A DNA stretch of 64,000 nt from Massilia sp. TS11 (GTDB lineage: Bacteria > Pseudomonadota > Gammaproteobacteria > Burkholderiales > Burkholderiaceae_D): positions 248,001 through 312,000 of the forward strand of contig NZ_JAKLTS010000002.1 of NCBI RefSeq assembly GCF_022012445.1. Reading direction: 5' to 3'. A program made the translations under genes and the position numbers. Shown here piece after piece: positions 25,195-35,351 of this stretch (the first letter of the stretch is position 1; each line of letters begins with the position of its first letter). Under the pieces are notes generated by a model. That model searched no databases and was not told where the DNA came from. It was given only the letters and a program-made list of their open reading frames with translations.

Positions 25195-26035
25195 ATTTGA
25201 GCGCGCAGTGCGGGCAGGATTGGCCGAGCACGTAGTCGGGCGACAGCTGCTCGCGCGGGGTGACCACGGCGCGGCAGGCGAAGCACTGCACGGTTTCGGT
25301 CGGCTCCAGGCGCGGATTGAGGGCCGTGCGGTAGTCGAACACGAAGCAGTCGCCATCGTAGTGGGCGCCGCCGACTTCCTCGAAATACTTGAGAATGCCG
25401 CCTTCGAGCTGGTAGACGTGGTCCATGCCGATGTTCTGCATGTGGATGGCGGCTTTTTCGCAGCGGATGCCGCCCGTGCAGAAGCTGACCACGGTCTTGC
25501 CGGCAAAGTCCTGCTTGTGCGCGGCGATCACCTCGGGGAACTCGGTGAACTTCTGCAGCCGGTAGTCGACCGTGTTGTGGAAGGTGCCCACGTCGACCTC
25601 ATAGTCATTGCGCGTATCGAGCATCACCACCGGGCGGCCCGCGTCGTCGACGCCGGCATCGAGCCAGCGTTTCAGGGTCTGCGCATCGACGCTCGGGGCG
25701 CGGCCTTCCTCGGGCTTAATCAAGGGCATGCGCATGGTGATGATTTCCTGCTTCAGCTTCACCAGCATGCGCTTGTGCGACTGCTCGCGCGAATAGCTGT
25801 ACTTGACCTCGATATCGGCAAAGCGCGCATCGCTGCGCAGCCAGTCCAGATACTCGCCGATGGCCGCCTGCGTCCCCGACAGGAACATATTGATGCCTTC
25901 CGGCGTCAGCAGAATCGTGCCCTTCAGACCGAGGCGGGCGCAGATATCCTGGTAGCGCGGGCGTTGGGCTTGCGTGTCATCGAAGCTGATGAATTTATAG
26001 GCGGCGATGTTGACGTAGGGGGCGGCGTGCGACAT
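25193..26035 (-). CDS. trhO: tRNA uridine(34) hydroxylase (rhodanese domain)
   Basis: 280 residues, the family size for TrhO/YceA. It has the N-terminal ferredoxin-like part (YKFISFDD) and a rhodanese domain with the catalytic loop [13 protein letters not shown], whose first cysteine is the conserved active site. A C-terminal Cys-rich stretch ([10 protein letters not shown], then [10 protein letters not shown]) could bind metal. TrhO makes 5-hydroxyuridine at tRNA position 34, a step toward cmo5U/mcmo5U. The start at 26035 is chosen from family length. It is transcribed divergently from dnaE. Confidence 0.92.
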   Translation of the reverse strand: MSHAAPYVNIAAYKFISFDDTQAQRPRYQDICARLGLKGTILLTPEGINMFLSGTQAAIGEYLDWLRSDARFADIEVKYSYSREQSHKRMLVKLKQEIITMRMPLIKPEEGRAPSVDAQTLKRWLDAGVDDAGRPVVMLDTRNDYEVDVGTFHNTVDYRLQKFTEFPEVIAAHKQDFAGKTVVSFCTGGIRCEKAAIHMQNIGMDHVYQLEGGILKYFEEVGGAHYDGDCFVFDYRTALNPRLEPTETVQCFACRAVVTPREQLSPDYVLGQSCPHCALK

Positions 26036-26059
26036 GGGTTTTCCTTTTCCGAACCTGCC

Positions 26060-26065
26060 ATTATA
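26060..26065 (-). promoter_or_regulatory. Predicted -10 box (TATAAT) of trhO
   Basis: A perfect TATAAT on the minus strand 25 nt before the trhO ATG in the 68-nt divergent spacer with dnaE. No clear -35. Confidence 0.5.
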
Positions 26066-26091
26066 GCGCCGCCGGCGCGCCCGGCTCGCGG

Positions 26092-26097
26092 TAAAAT
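26092..26097 (+). promoter_or_regulatory. Predicted -10 box (TAAAAT) of dnaE
   Basis: TAAAAT ends 6 nt before the dnaE ATG, so the predicted first transcribed base would fall on or near the A of the start codon. That implies a leaderless or near-leaderless dnaE mRNA unless another promoter lies upstream. No ribosome-binding site is visible. Confidence 0.45.
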
Positions 26098-26103
26098 AGC
26101 CGG

Positions 26104-29100
26104 ATGAGCTCTCCATCCTTCGTCCACCTGCGCGTTCACTCCGAGTATTCCATTGTCGACGGCCTGGTCCGTATCGACGACCTGGTGGCGGCCGCCGCCA
26201 AGGACCGCCAGCCGGCCCTGGCCGTGACCGATCTGGCCAATATGTTCTGCCTGGTGCGCTTCTACAAGGCGGCGCGCGGCAAGGGCATCAAGCCGGTGGT
26301 GGGCGTGGACGCCTGGATCAGCAATGACGACAACCGCGACAAGCCGGGCCGCCTGCTGATTCTGGCCAAGGACCGCACCGGCTATCTGCAGTTGTGCGAA
26401 CTGATGGCCGACGCCTGGCTGACCAACCAGTACAAGGGGCGCGCCGAGCTGCGCGCCGAATGGCTGGAAAAATACGCGGCCCAGGACCCGGGCCACCTGA
26501 TCGTGCTGTCCGGCGCCCAGTTCGGCGATATCGGCCAGGCCATCGACAACGGCAATCCGGAGCTGGCCGAAGCCTGCGCGGCGCGCTGGGCGCGCATCTT
26601 CCCCGACCACTTCTACGTCGAGATCCAGCGCTGCGGCCAGCCGAACCAGGAACTGCAGGTGCGCCACTCGGTCGCCCTGGCCGGCCGCCTCGGCCTGCCG
26701 GTGGTGGCCACCCATCAGGTGCAGTTCCTGCAGCAGTCGGAATTCATCGCCCACGAGGCGCGCGTCTGCATCGCGGAAGGCGAGATGCTGGCCAATGCCA
26801 AGCGCGTGCGCCGCTTCAACGAGCAGATGCACTTCAAGACCCAGGCCGAGATGGCCGAGCTGTTCGCCGATCTGCCGGGCGCCCTGGCCAACTCGGTCGA
26901 AATCGCCAAGCGCTGCAACGTGACGCTGGAACTGGGCAAACCCAAGCTGCCGAACTTCCCCACGCCGGGCGGCATGCCGATCTCGGACTATCTGGTCCAG
27001 CAGTCGAAAGAGGGCTTGGAAAAGCGCCTGCTGCACCTGTTCCCTGATCCCGAGGTGCGCGCGGCCAAGCGCCCGCGCTACGACGAACGGCTCGAGTTCG
27101 AACTCAATACCATCATCAAGATGGGCTTCCCCGGTTACTTCCTGATCGTGGCGGAGTTCATCCAGTGGGCCAAGGAGAACGGTGTGCCGGTCGGCCCCGG
27201 CCGGGGCTCGGGCGCGGGCTCGCTGGTGGCCTATGCGCTGCTGATCACCGACCTCGATCCGCTCGCCTACAACCTGCTGTTCGAGCGCTTCCTCAATCCC
27301 GAGCGCGTCTCGATGCCCGACTTCGACATCGACTTCTGCCAGGAGGGGCGCGACCGCGTCATCCAGCACGTGAAGGACCTGTACGGCAAGGACGCCGTGT
27401 CCCAGATCGCCACCTTCGGTACGATGGCGGCCAAGGGCGCGATCCGCGACGTCGGCCGCGTGCTCGACATGGGCTACAACTTCTGCGATGGCGTGTCCAA
27501 GCTGATCCCCTTCAAACCGGGCAAGCAGGTGACCATCGCCGATGCGCTCGAAGAGGAGCCGCTGCTCAAGGAGCGCCAGGAGAACGAGGAGGAGGTGCGC
27601 CAGCTGCTCGACCTGTCGCAGCAGGTCGAAGGCATCACGCGTAACATCGGCATGCACGCCGGCGGCGTGTTGATCGCCCCTGGCAAGCTCACCGACTTCT
27701 GTCCGCTCTACACCCAGGGCGGCGATGCTGGCGTCGTCTCGCAGTACGACAAGGACGATGTCGAAGCCGTCGGCCTCGTGAAGTTCGACTTCCTGGGCCT
27801 GACCACGCTGACGATTCTGAACCGCGCCGTGCAGTACATCCGCGCGCTCGATCCGGCCGATGCCGACTTCGATCTGGCCAAGCTGCCGCTCGACGACCGC
27901 GCCTCCTACGACCTGCTGTGCAAGGCCAAAACGGTCGCCATCTTCCAGCTTGAATCGCGCGGCATGCAAGGCATGCTGAAGGACGCGCGGCCCGACCGCT
28001 TCGAGGACATCATCGCCCTGGTGGCGCTGTACCGTCCGGGGCCGATGGACCTGATCCCCGACTTCTGCAAGCGCAAACACGGCGAAAAATTCGAATACCC
28101 CGATCCGCGCACCGAAGGCATCCTGGCCGAGACCTACGGCATCATGGTGTATCAGGAGCAGGTGATGCAGATGGCCCAGATCATCGGCGGCTACACGCTG
28201 GGCGGCGCCGACATGCTGCGCCGCGCGATGGGTAAGAAAAAGCCCGAGGAGATGGCCCAGCACCGCCTGATCTTCCGCGAGGGCGCGGCCAAGGGCGGCC
28301 TGAATGAGGAAAAGGCCGACGAGATCTTCGACCTGATGGAGAAGTTCGCCGGCTACGGCTTCAACAAGTCGCACGCCGCCGCCTACGCGCTGCTGTCCTA
28401 CTACACGGCCTTCCTGAAAGCGCACCACACGGCCGCCTTCATGGCAGCCAACATGTCGCTGGCGATGGAAGACACCGAAAAGGTGAAGGTGCTGGTCGAG
28501 GATTCGATTGACGTCTGCAACCTGGCGATTCTGCCGCCCGATATCAACCAGTCGCAGTTCCGCTTTGTGCCCGTGGGCGAGCCGCGTTCGCAGACCGGCA
28601 AGCAGGTCGGCCAGATTCGCTATGGCCTGGGCGCCGTCAAAGGGGCGGGGCAGGGCGCGATCGAGGCCATCATCGCCGCGCGCCAGGAGGGCGGGCCGTT
28701 CACCGACCTGTTCGACTTCTGCCGCCGCGTCGACCGCAAGCAGATCAACCGCCGCACGATCGAATCGCTGATCCGCGCCGGCGCCATGGACTGCCTCGGC
28801 GTCGACCGCGCCGTGCTGCTGGCCAGCGTCGGCTTCGCGATCGAATGCGCCGACCAGGAGCAGGCCGCGGCCAACCAGGTCAGCCTGTTCGGCGACGACG
28901 ATTCGCTGGTGGCGCCGCCCGACTACGTGAAGGCGATCCCGTTCACCGACAAGCAGAAGCTGGCCGAGGAAAAGACCGCGCTCGGCTTCTACCTGTCCGG
29001 CCACATGTTCGACGCCTACGCGCGCGAGGCGCGCAAGTTCGCGCGCACCAAGCTGTCCGAACTCGAACCGGCGCGCGACGTGCGCATGCTGTGCGGCGTG

Positions 29101-29571
29101 ATCACCGGCCTGCGCACCCAGATGACCCAGCGCGGCAAAATTCTGATCGTGACCCTGGACGACAAGACTGCGGTGGTTGAAGTCACCATCTACGGCGAGC
29201 TGTTCGAAGCGCACAAGAAGATCTTCAAGGAAGACGAATTCCTCGCCGTGGTCGGCAAGGTGTCCGAGGACCGCTTCACCGGCGGGCTGCGCATCACGGC
29301 CGACAAGGTGTTCGACATGGTCAGCGCGCGCATTCACTACGGGGTGCGCTACAACTGGACCCTGCCCGCCAGCGTGCCCGCGCACCGCGTGGCCGAAGTG
29401 CTCAAGCCGCACGTCGAAGCGAATGGCCTGCAGTGCGCCGTCAAGGTGCGGCCGCAGGGCGTGGAATGCCAGCTGCAGCTCGGGGACGACTGGCGCGTGG
29501 CGCCGTCGGATGAATTGAAGCTCGCGCTCGAGCAGATGCTGGGCGCGCAAGAGGTCGCGGTCGAATACTGA
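26104..29571 (+). CDS. dnaE: DNA polymerase III subunit alpha
   Basis: 1155 residues, normal for DnaE1. The N-terminal PHP domain starts [15 protein letters not shown]. The palm domain has [14 protein letters not shown] and the catalytic aspartates in [16 protein letters not shown] (about 404-410), then the fingers/beta-clamp-binding region, and an OB fold near the C-terminus ([29 protein letters not shown]). It is the replicative polymerase. The stop overlaps the ATG of the next gene (GT9), an unusual pairing of a replication gene with an LPS gene. Confidence 0.97.
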   Translation: MSSPSFVHLRVHSEYSIVDGLVRIDDLVAAAAKDRQPALAVTDLANMFCLVRFYKAARGKGIKPVVGVDAWISNDDNRDKPGRLLILAKDRTGYLQLCELMADAWLTNQYKGRAELRAEWLEKYAAQDPGHLIVLSGAQFGDIGQAIDNGNPELAEACAARWARIFPDHFYVEIQRCGQPNQELQVRHSVALAGRLGLPVVATHQVQFLQQSEFIAHEARVCIAEGEMLANAKRVRRFNEQMHFKTQAEMAELFADLPGALANSVEIAKRCNVTLELGKPKLPNFPTPGGMPISDYLVQQSKEGLEKRLLHLFPDPEVRAAKRPRYDERLEFELNTIIKMGFPGYFLIVAEFIQWAKENGVPVGPGRGSGAGSLVAYALLITDLDPLAYNLLFERFLNPERVSMPDFDIDFCQEGRDRVIQHVKDLYGKDAVSQIATFGTMAAKGAIRDVGRVLDMGYNFCDGVSKLIPFKPGKQVTIADALEEEPLLKERQENEEEVRQLLDLSQQVEGITRNIGMHAGGVLIAPGKLTDFCPLYTQGGDAGVVSQYDKDDVEAVGLVKFDFLGLTTLTILNRAVQYIRALDPADADFDLAKLPLDDRASYDLLCKAKTVAIFQLESRGMQGMLKDARPDRFEDIIALVALYRPGPMDLIPDFCKRKHGEKFEYPDPRTEGILAETYGIMVYQEQVMQMAQIIGGYTLGGADMLRRAMGKKKPEEMAQHRLIFREGAAKGGLNEEKADEIFDLMEKFAGYGFNKSHAAAYALLSYYTAFLKAHHTAAFMAANMSLAMEDTEKVKVLVEDSIDVCNLAILPPDINQSQFRFVPVGEPRSQTGKQVGQIRYGLGAVKGAGQGAIEAIIAARQEGGPFTDLFDFCRRVDRKQINRRTIESLIRAGAMDCLGVDRAVLLASVGFAIECADQEQAAANQVSLFGDDDSLVAPPDYVKAIPFTDKQKLAEEKTALGFYLSGHMFDAYAREARKFARTKLSELEPARDVRMLCGVITGLRTQMTQRGKILIVTLDDKTAVVEVTIYGELFEAHKKIFKEDEFLAVVGKVSEDRFTGGLRITADKVFDMVSARIHYGVRYNWTLPASVPAHRVAEVLKPHVEANGLQCAVKVRPQGVECQLQLGDDWRVAPSDELKLALEQMLGAQEVAVEY

Positions 29572-30479
29572 TGAAGATCCTTTTCCTGTCGCAGGATGGC
29601 AAGCTGGGCGACGCCATCGTTAACACCGCGTTTGCCGCGGCCCTGGCCGACGCCGAACTGCATGTGACGGCGCGCGGCGCCACGCTCGACTTCTGGCGCC
29701 ACGATCCGCGCATTACGCGCGTCTGGCCGGTCGAGCGGCCCGGCTGGGGCGACACCGTGCGTCTCGGGCTGGCGCTGCGGCGCGAGCGCTTTGACGCCAT
29801 CGTCACCTGGCTGCCCCTGCGCAAAGAGAAGAACAAGCTGCTGCTGTGGCTGGCCCGGCCGCGCAAGGTGATCGACCTGCGCGCCTTTCTCAGCGGCCCG
29901 CCGCACCACAAGATCGAAGACTGCGCCGAAGCCCTGCGCCAGCTGGGCCGCCCGGTGCCGCCGCTGCACTACACGCTGCGCTATCCGCTTGCGCCGGCTG
30001 TGGCGCGGCCGCCCTATGTGCTGGTGAACCTGTGCGCGGCCGATGCCGAGCGCACCCTGTCCGCGCCCGAGGCCGAACAGCTGCTGCGCGCCGTCAAGGG
30101 CGCGGCGACCGGGCACGAGATTCTGATCAGCTGCACCGATGCCAGCGCGGCGTCGATGCAGGCGCTGGTGCAGCGCACCGGCATCGGCCAGCTGGTCAAC
30201 ACCGACGGCCAGCTGGGCGCGCTGTTCCGCCTGTGCCATGACGCACGCCTCGTGATCAGTCCCGACACGGCCCTGATCCACATCGCCAGCGCCTACGACG
30301 TGCCGGTCATCGGCATCTACCAGAACAATGGCGTCAAGGCCACGCAATGGGGCCCGCGCAGCAGCGCCGCAGCCACCATCCTGAGCGACAACCCCGATAC
30401 GATACACGGCTTTTCGATCGCCGCCGTGAGCAGCCACATCGCCGCCATCCTCGACCGCCTAGCCTTTCCGGCCAGATAA
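29571..30479 (+). CDS. Glycosyltransferase family 9 (heptosyltransferase-like)
   Basis: 302 residues of GT9 type: it begins [25 protein letters not shown] and has the C-terminal donor-site pattern LVISPDTALIHIASAYDVPVIGIY. Heptosyltransferases of LPS inner core have this fold, but it lacks the full WaaC/WaaF motifs, so the acceptor is uncertain. It overlaps the dnaE stop by one nucleotide (TGATG) and ends just before a perfect inverted repeat that probably terminates transcription. Confidence 0.85.
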   Translation: MKILFLSQDGKLGDAIVNTAFAAALADAELHVTARGATLDFWRHDPRITRVWPVERPGWGDTVRLGLALRRERFDAIVTWLPLRKEKNKLLLWLARPRKVIDLRAFLSGPPHHKIEDCAEALRQLGRPVPPLHYTLRYPLAPAVARPPYVLVNLCAADAERTLSAPEAEQLLRAVKGAATGHEILISCTDASAASMQALVQRTGIGQLVNTDGQLGALFRLCHDARLVISPDTALIHIASAYDVPVIGIYQNNGVKATQWGPRSSAAATILSDNPDTIHGFSIAAVSSHIAAILDRLAFPAR

Positions 30480-30533
30480 ATCGGGGTCAGACCCCATTTA
30501 TCCGGGCGGAAAAATGGGGTCTGACCCCGATTT
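30478..30533. repeat. Perfect inverted repeat of GGGGTCAGACCCC elements (bidirectional terminator)
   Basis: Two 22-nt arms (30478-30499 and 30512-30533), exact reverse complements, each contain the palindrome GGGGTCAGACCCC (or its complement) between A/T-rich ends, with a 12-nt loop. The right arm runs into TTTTT. It sits between convergent genes and could end both transcripts. A third copy of the core is at 55193-55205. The form resembles a REP-type element. Confidence 0.85.
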
Positions 30534-31499
30534 TTATTTGCGGAACTGGCGGCGCCAGGCGAGGGCGGGGCGCTCGATCAGGAAGTAGCTGCCGAGCGCG
30601 AATACGGCTGAGATGCCCAGGCATAGCAGGGCCTCGCGCGCGTGGAACTCCTTGACGCCCAGGTATTTGTTCATCAGCCAGATCACGAGGAAGTGGTTGA
30701 GGAAAATGCCATAGCTGAGGTTGCCGAGGAATTCGTCCAGATCGGAAAAGCGGCGCCCGCTCGCCACGGCCAGGAAGCCCAGGCCGATCAGCAGGCCGAG
30801 CAGGACTTCCTTGTTGAACGGGGTCTGGTAGAGCGGCTCGTGCAGCCAGGCCCAGACGAACAGCAGGACGCCGGCGCCAAACACGGCCCAACGGTACAGG
30901 CGGCTGCCGGCGTCGCGCGCGGCGAAGGCGGAACCGGCCAGGAACATGTAGAGCGTGCCCGGCAGCAGGCGGTAACCGAAGAAGTCGGAATGCAGCTTGC
31001 CAAAGTACGCGGCCAGGAACACCAGGAAGGACAGGCCGGCCAGCAGATTGCGCTGGCGCGCGCTTGCATACAGGTGGATCCAGGGGAACACCAGGTAGAA
31101 GCACAGCTCGAGCCCGAGCGACCAGGTCTGCGGAATGATCAGCGCGCCATCGGCCCACAGCATGAAGAAGCCCTGGGGCAGCATCAGGAAGTTGAGCAGC
31201 ACCTTGAACGGCGTCAGCGCGTTCAGAAAGATCGATTCGAAACCGAGCGCATACACGAGCACGGTCGTCAGGCCCATGTAGAACAGGAACTGGGGGAACA
31301 GGCGCGCGGCCCGGTCCTTGTAGAAGTCGCCGATCGCCCCGGGCCGGCGGTAGTGCTTGTCGACCAGCAGGGTCATCACATAGCCGCTCAGCAGGAAAAA
31401 CGAGATCACGGCCACGACGCCCGGGTTATAGCCGGCGACGCTGATGCCCATGTGGGAAATGGCCACCATCGCGGCCAGCAGAAGTCGGTACAGTCCCAT
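30534..31499 (-). CDS. Acyltransferase family 3 membrane protein
   Basis: 321 residues, about ten membrane helices. It begins YRLLLAAMVAISHMGI, with the conserved early histidine of the acyltransferase-3/OafA family, then FFLLSGYVMTLLV. These enzymes O-acetylate or otherwise acylate surface sugars such as LPS O-antigen. It lies in the LPS cluster, 5 nt after a GT2 gene on the same strand, so modification of LPS or another glycan is likely (inference). Confidence 0.88.
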   Translation of the reverse strand: MGLYRLLLAAMVAISHMGISVAGYNPGVVAVISFFLLSGYVMTLLVDKHYRRPGAIGDFYKDRAARLFPQFLFYMGLTTVLVYALGFESIFLNALTPFKVLLNFLMLPQGFFMLWADGALIIPQTWSLGLELCFYLVFPWIHLYASARQRNLLAGLSFLVFLAAYFGKLHSDFFGYRLLPGTLYMFLAGSAFAARDAGSRLYRWAVFGAGVLLFVWAWLHEPLYQTPFNKEVLLGLLIGLGFLAVASGRRFSDLDEFLGNLSYGIFLNHFLVIWLMNKYLGVKEFHAREALLCLGISAVFALGSYFLIERPALAWRRQFRK

Positions 31500-31504
31500 G
31501 GTGT

Positions 31505-32332
31505 TCAGTCTTGTTGGTGTTCGGCAAGGCCGCGGATGGCGCGCACGGTGCCATCGGCGGCGCGCTGCAGCACGATCTGGCGGTTACTGCTTTCCTGGTC
31601 GCGCTGGGCTTCGCGGTGCCACAGGTGGAATACCTCGGTGGCGAGGGCGCCGTCCTTGCGCAGCACGCCCGCATGGAACAGGCGCACCACGAGGTCGGAA
31701 TCCTCGTGGCCCCAGCCGGTAAAACTTTCGTCGAAACCGTTCACGGTCAGCAGGTCCTGGCGCCACACGGCCAGATTGCAGCTCTTGATGCGGCGCCAGG
31801 AGAAGCGGCGCCGTTCGCGCCCGGCATCGGGCCAGCGCAGCAGCACCTGCAGCACTTTGTTCAGGTCGCCGGACAGGCGCAGGCGCAGCAGGCGGGCCGC
31901 GCTGGCGCCGGCAATGTCTTCGCCCGTGCGCAGCAGCTGTTCGGTCAGGCGCTGCGACATCAGCACGCGGCTGCCCGAGACCAGAAAACCGTGCGCGGCC
32001 AGCTTGCGGTGCTGGGCGATGAAGTCGCGCTGGGGCACGCAGTCGCCGTCGAGATAGATGATGTAGTCGCCGCGCGCGGCCAGGGTGGCGCGGTTGCGCG
32101 CCATGGCGGCACGAAAACCTTGGTCTTCCTGCCAGACATGGCGCAGCGGCATCGGCGCCTGCGCGGCCAGGCGCTGCACCAGCTCTGCAGTGTTGGCGGT
32201 CGAGCCATCATCGGCGATAATGATCTCGAAATCCTTGTCGTCCTGCGCAAAGCAGGCACGCAGCACCGCCTCGAGCGCGTCGGGCCGGTTGTAGGTCGTG
32301 ATGACGAGGGAAATGGTCGGTGCTGGCGGCAT
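31505..32332 (-). CDS. Glycosyltransferase family 2 with C-terminal galactosyltransferase-like region
   Basis: 275 residues. It starts TISLVITTYNRPDALEAVL and has the GT-A motifs IIIADDGS and IIYLDGDCVPQ. A later NGFDESFTGWGHEDSDLVVRL is the Glyco_transf_7C-type acceptor motif seen in LPS and chondroitin-type transferases. The start at 32332 is chosen because homologous GT2 proteins begin a few residues before the first strand. It is co-directional with the acyltransferase and divergent from the O-antigen ligase-like gene. Confidence 0.88.
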   Translation of the reverse strand: MPPAPTISLVITTYNRPDALEAVLRACFAQDDKDFEIIIADDGSTANTAELVQRLAAQAPMPLRHVWQEDQGFRAAMARNRATLAARGDYIIYLDGDCVPQRDFIAQHRKLAAHGFLVSGSRVLMSQRLTEQLLRTGEDIAGASAARLLRLRLSGDLNKVLQVLLRWPDAGRERRRFSWRRIKSCNLAVWRQDLLTVNGFDESFTGWGHEDSDLVVRLFHAGVLRKDGALATEVFHLWHREAQRDQESSNRQIVLQRAADGTVRAIRGLAEHQQD

Positions 32333-32383
32333 ACAGTGACACTGGGTGGTCCAAGAGCGCAAGCATATCCCACAACGCAATGA

Positions 32384-33622
32384 ATGAACAATAACGCTAA
32401 CCCCGCGGCCGGCCCTGTCCAGCATTGGGTCGCCCTGCTGCTGGGGTGCACCCCCGTGCTGACTCTGCTGTTGCGCAAAGGCGCTTCGGTCGCCAGCTTC
32501 CTGCTGCTGCTCACCGCCCTGGCCCTGTGGCCGCGCGTGCGCGCCGCCTGGGCCGCCTTGCCGCGCCTGGCGCGCTGGTCGGTGCTGGCCTTTGCGCTGC
32601 AGGCCGGATTCATGCTGCTGCTGGTGGCCGTGCGCGGCGATCCCCTGTCGATCGCGGAGAAGCCGGTGCGCATGCTGGCCGCCGCCAGCGCGCTGCTGCT
32701 GGTGCTGGCCGTGCGCCCCGATGCGCGCGCCTTCTGGGGCGGCTGCATCGCCGCCGCCATGACCGGCCTGCTGTTCATCGGCTGGGAGCGGGTCACCTTC
32801 GGCCTCGATCGGCCGGGCGGCCAGCTCAATCCGATCACCTATGGCGATCTGGCCCTGTGCCTGGCCCTGGTGGCGGCCGCCGCCCTGGGCGCCGGTCTGG
32901 GCCGGCGCTGGAATGCGCTGGCGCTGGGCGGGGCGCTGGCCGGTCTGGCGGCCAGCCTGATCACCGGCTCCCGCGGCGGCCTGCTCGGCTTGCTGCTGGC
33001 GGCCGTGGTGGCCCTGGTGTTCGCCGCCGGCGTGCGCAAGCGCGTGGCCGGCGGCCTGCTGCTGGCCGGCAGTCTGGCCGTGGGCCTGGCCTATGTGACG
33101 CCGGAGACCGGCATGCGCGAGCGCCTGCACGAAGTGGTCGAGGATGTGCAGGCCTACCGCGAAGGCCAGGTCTACACCCATATCGGCATGCGCTTTGAAC
33201 TGTGGCAGGCCGGCGCCACCCTGGCCGCCGACCACCCGCTGCGCGGCTACACCGAGGCGCAGCGCCAGCAGGCCATGGCTGCGCTGGTCCAGGCCGGCCA
33301 GCTCGATGCGCGCGCCTTGAGCCTGCCCCATCTGCATAACGATGCGCTGCAGGCCCTGGTACTCGGCGGTGTGCCCGGTTTGCTGCTGTGGCTGGCCAGT
33401 TTGCTGGTCCCGGCCGCGTTTTTTGTACAATCGCTGGATGGCCGCCTGCGGCCGGGGGCGCAGCGTGCGGCCCTGGCCCTGGCCGGCCTGTTTGTGGTCA
33501 GCGCTTACCTCGGCTTTGGTCTGACCGAGGTGATCTTCTGGTCGGTCAACGCCAGCCTGTGCTATGCGCTGCTGGTTTTCATTTGCATGGGGCTGGTGAT
33601 CATTACCGATGATGGACAATAA
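32384..33622 (+). CDS. O-antigen ligase/polymerase-family protein (Wzy_C)
   Basis: 412 residues, roughly eleven hydrophobic segments and one large periplasmic loop (about 230-320) containing RFELWQAGATLAADHPLRGYT and LPHLHNDALQALVLGG. The H-x-H-N-D segment is typical of WaaL ligases, which join O-antigen to lipid A-core in the periplasm. Neighbouring msbA and waaF support a role in LPS assembly, but polymerase (Wzy) activity cannot be excluded. It overlaps the msbA start by 14 nt. Confidence 0.85.
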   Translation: MNNNANPAAGPVQHWVALLLGCTPVLTLLLRKGASVASFLLLLTALALWPRVRAAWAALPRLARWSVLAFALQAGFMLLLVAVRGDPLSIAEKPVRMLAAASALLLVLAVRPDARAFWGGCIAAAMTGLLFIGWERVTFGLDRPGGQLNPITYGDLALCLALVAAAALGAGLGRRWNALALGGALAGLAASLITGSRGGLLGLLLAAVVALVFAAGVRKRVAGGLLLAGSLAVGLAYVTPETGMRERLHEVVEDVQAYREGQVYTHIGMRFELWQAGATLAADHPLRGYTEAQRQQAMAALVQAGQLDARALSLPHLHNDALQALVLGGVPGLLLWLASLLVPAAFFVQSLDGRLRPGAQRAALALAGLFVVSAYLGFGLTEVIFWSVNASLCYALLVFICMGLVIITDDGQ

Positions 33623-35351
33623 TGCCGTGATCCGGCGTCTTCTGGGCGCGCTCAAACCCTATCGCGGGCGTGCCCTGCTGTCGCTGCTGGCCATGGCGGG
33701 CACGGCCAGCACCCAGCCGATGCTGGTGCGCGCCATGCAGGCCCTGATCGACCGCGGCTTTGGCCCGAACCGGGCCGAATTCAATCTGTGGCTGGTGCCG
33801 GCCATCCTGCTGTTCATCTTCGTGCTGCGCGGCGTTTTCACCTTCTCCACCGCCTACCTGAACAACTGGGTCACCACGCGCCTGCTCAATGACCTGCGGC
33901 GCGCCATGTTCGGCCGCCTGCTGCGCCTGCCCGTCGGCCACTTCCACAACGAGTCGACCGGCAAGATGATCAACACCATCATCAACGACTCGCGCCAGGT
34001 GGTGGACATGATCAACTCGGTCTTCCTCGCCTTTGTGCGCGATGCGCTGGTGGTGGTCGGCCTGTTCTGGACCCTGCTCTGGCTGAACTGGCGCCTGACC
34101 ATCGTGGCCGCCGCCATCGTGCCGACCACGGCCATCATCGTGCGCCTGACCACCGGCCGTCTGCGCCGCCTGAACCGCGAAAACCAGCGCGTGACGGCCG
34201 AGATGACCCAGGTGGTGGAGGAGGCCGCGCGCGGCCATCAGGTGATCCGCGTGTTCTCCGGCGAGGCCTATGAAAAGGCGCGCTTCGAGCAGCGCAGTGA
34301 GGCCCTGCGCGGCTTCTCGCAGCGCATGACGGTGGCCTTTGCCGCCACCCAGCCGATCACCCAGATCGTCACCGCGGTGGCGGTGGCGGTGGTGGTGGTG
34401 CTGGCGATTCAGGCCCACATGACGGCCGGCGAATTCACGGCCTATATCACCTCGATGCTGATGCTGCTGGCGCCGCTCAAGTCCCTGGTCGAAGTCAATG
34501 GCCCGTGGCAGCGCGGCCTGGTCGCGGCCGAGACGGTGTTCGGCATGATCGACGCGCCGGTCGAGGAAGACACCGGCACCCGCACGCTGGCGCGCGCGCG
34601 CGGCCATCTGCGCTTCGAGGGCGTCGGCTTCCAGTATCCGAATGCCGAGCGCCCGGCCCTGAGCGGCATCGATCTGGAGATCGCACCGGGCGAGACTCTG
34701 GCCCTGGTCGGCGCTTCGGGCGGCGGCAAGTCGACCCTGGTCAACCTCGTCACGCGCTTCTACCATCCGAGCAGCGGGCGCCTGGTGCTCGACGATGTCC
34801 CCTACGAAGACCTGCGCTACGCCAGCCTGCGCGCCCAGCTGGCCATGGTCAGCCAGAACGTGGTGCTGTTCGACGACACGCTGCGCGCCAACATCGCTTA
34901 CGGCGAGGCGGCGCCCGACCCCGAGCGCCTGGCCGCGGCCGTGCGTGCGGCCCATCTGAGCGAGGTGGTGGCCGGCCTGCCGGACGGCCTCGAGACGCGC
35001 ATCGGCGAAAACGGCATGCGCCTGTCGGGCGGGCAGCGCCAGCGCGTCGCGATTGCGCGCGCCATCTACAAGGATGCGCCGATCCTGATTCTGGATGAAG
35101 CCACGTCGGCGCTCGATAACGAATCCGAGCGCGCCGTGCAGGCCGCGCTCGACGAACTGATGGCCGGGCGCACCACCCTGGTCATCGCGCACCGCCTGTC
35201 GACGGTGGAGCGGGCCGACCGCATCGTGGTGCTCGATCAGGGCCGCATCGCCGAAATCGGCCGCCACGAGGAACTGCTGGCGCGCGGCGGCATCTACGCC
35301 AAGCTGTATCACCTGCAGTTCGCCGACGAGACCCCATGCGCCGCCTCCTGA
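33609..35351 (+). CDS. msbA: Lipid A export ATP-binding/permease protein
   Basis: 580 residues, the usual MsbA size. Six membrane helices (about 20-310) precede the ATPase domain with Walker A GASGGGKSTLV (about 369), Q-loop MVSQNVVLFDD, signature RLSGGQRQRVAIARA and Walker B ILILDEATSALD. It flips lipid A-core to the periplasmic face of the inner membrane. It sits between the ligase-like gene and waaF with overlapping ends, so the three are coupled. Two adjacent ATG codons (33609, 33612) could each start it. Confidence 0.93.
   Translation: MMDNNAVIRRLLGALKPYRGRALLSLLAMAGTASTQPMLVRAMQALIDRGFGPNRAEFNLWLVPAILLFIFVLRGVFTFSTAYLNNWVTTRLLNDLRRAMFGRLLRLPVGHFHNESTGKMINTIINDSRQVVDMINSVFLAFVRDALVVVGLFWTLLWLNWRLTIVAAAIVPTTAIIVRLTTGRLRRLNRENQRVTAEMTQVVEEAARGHQVIRVFSGEAYEKARFEQRSEALRGFSQRMTVAFAATQPITQIVTAVAVAVVVVLAIQAHMTAGEFTAYITSMLMLLAPLKSLVEVNGPWQRGLVAAETVFGMIDAPVEEDTGTRTLARARGHLRFEGVGFQYPNAERPALSGIDLEIAPGETLALVGASGGGKSTLVNLVTRFYHPSSGRLVLDDVPYEDLRYASLRAQLAMVSQNVVLFDDTLRANIAYGEAAPDPERLAAAVRAAHLSEVVAGLPDGLETRIGENGMRLSGGQRQRVAIARAIYKDAPILILDEATSALDNESERAVQAALDELMAGRTTLVIAHRLSTVERADRIVVLDQGRIAEIGRHEELLARGGIYAKLYHLQFADETPCAAS

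Noticed and set aside
25924..29550. A 1208-residue minus-strand frame opposite dnaE
   Set aside because: Antisense shadow of a strongly conserved gene; no family motifs.
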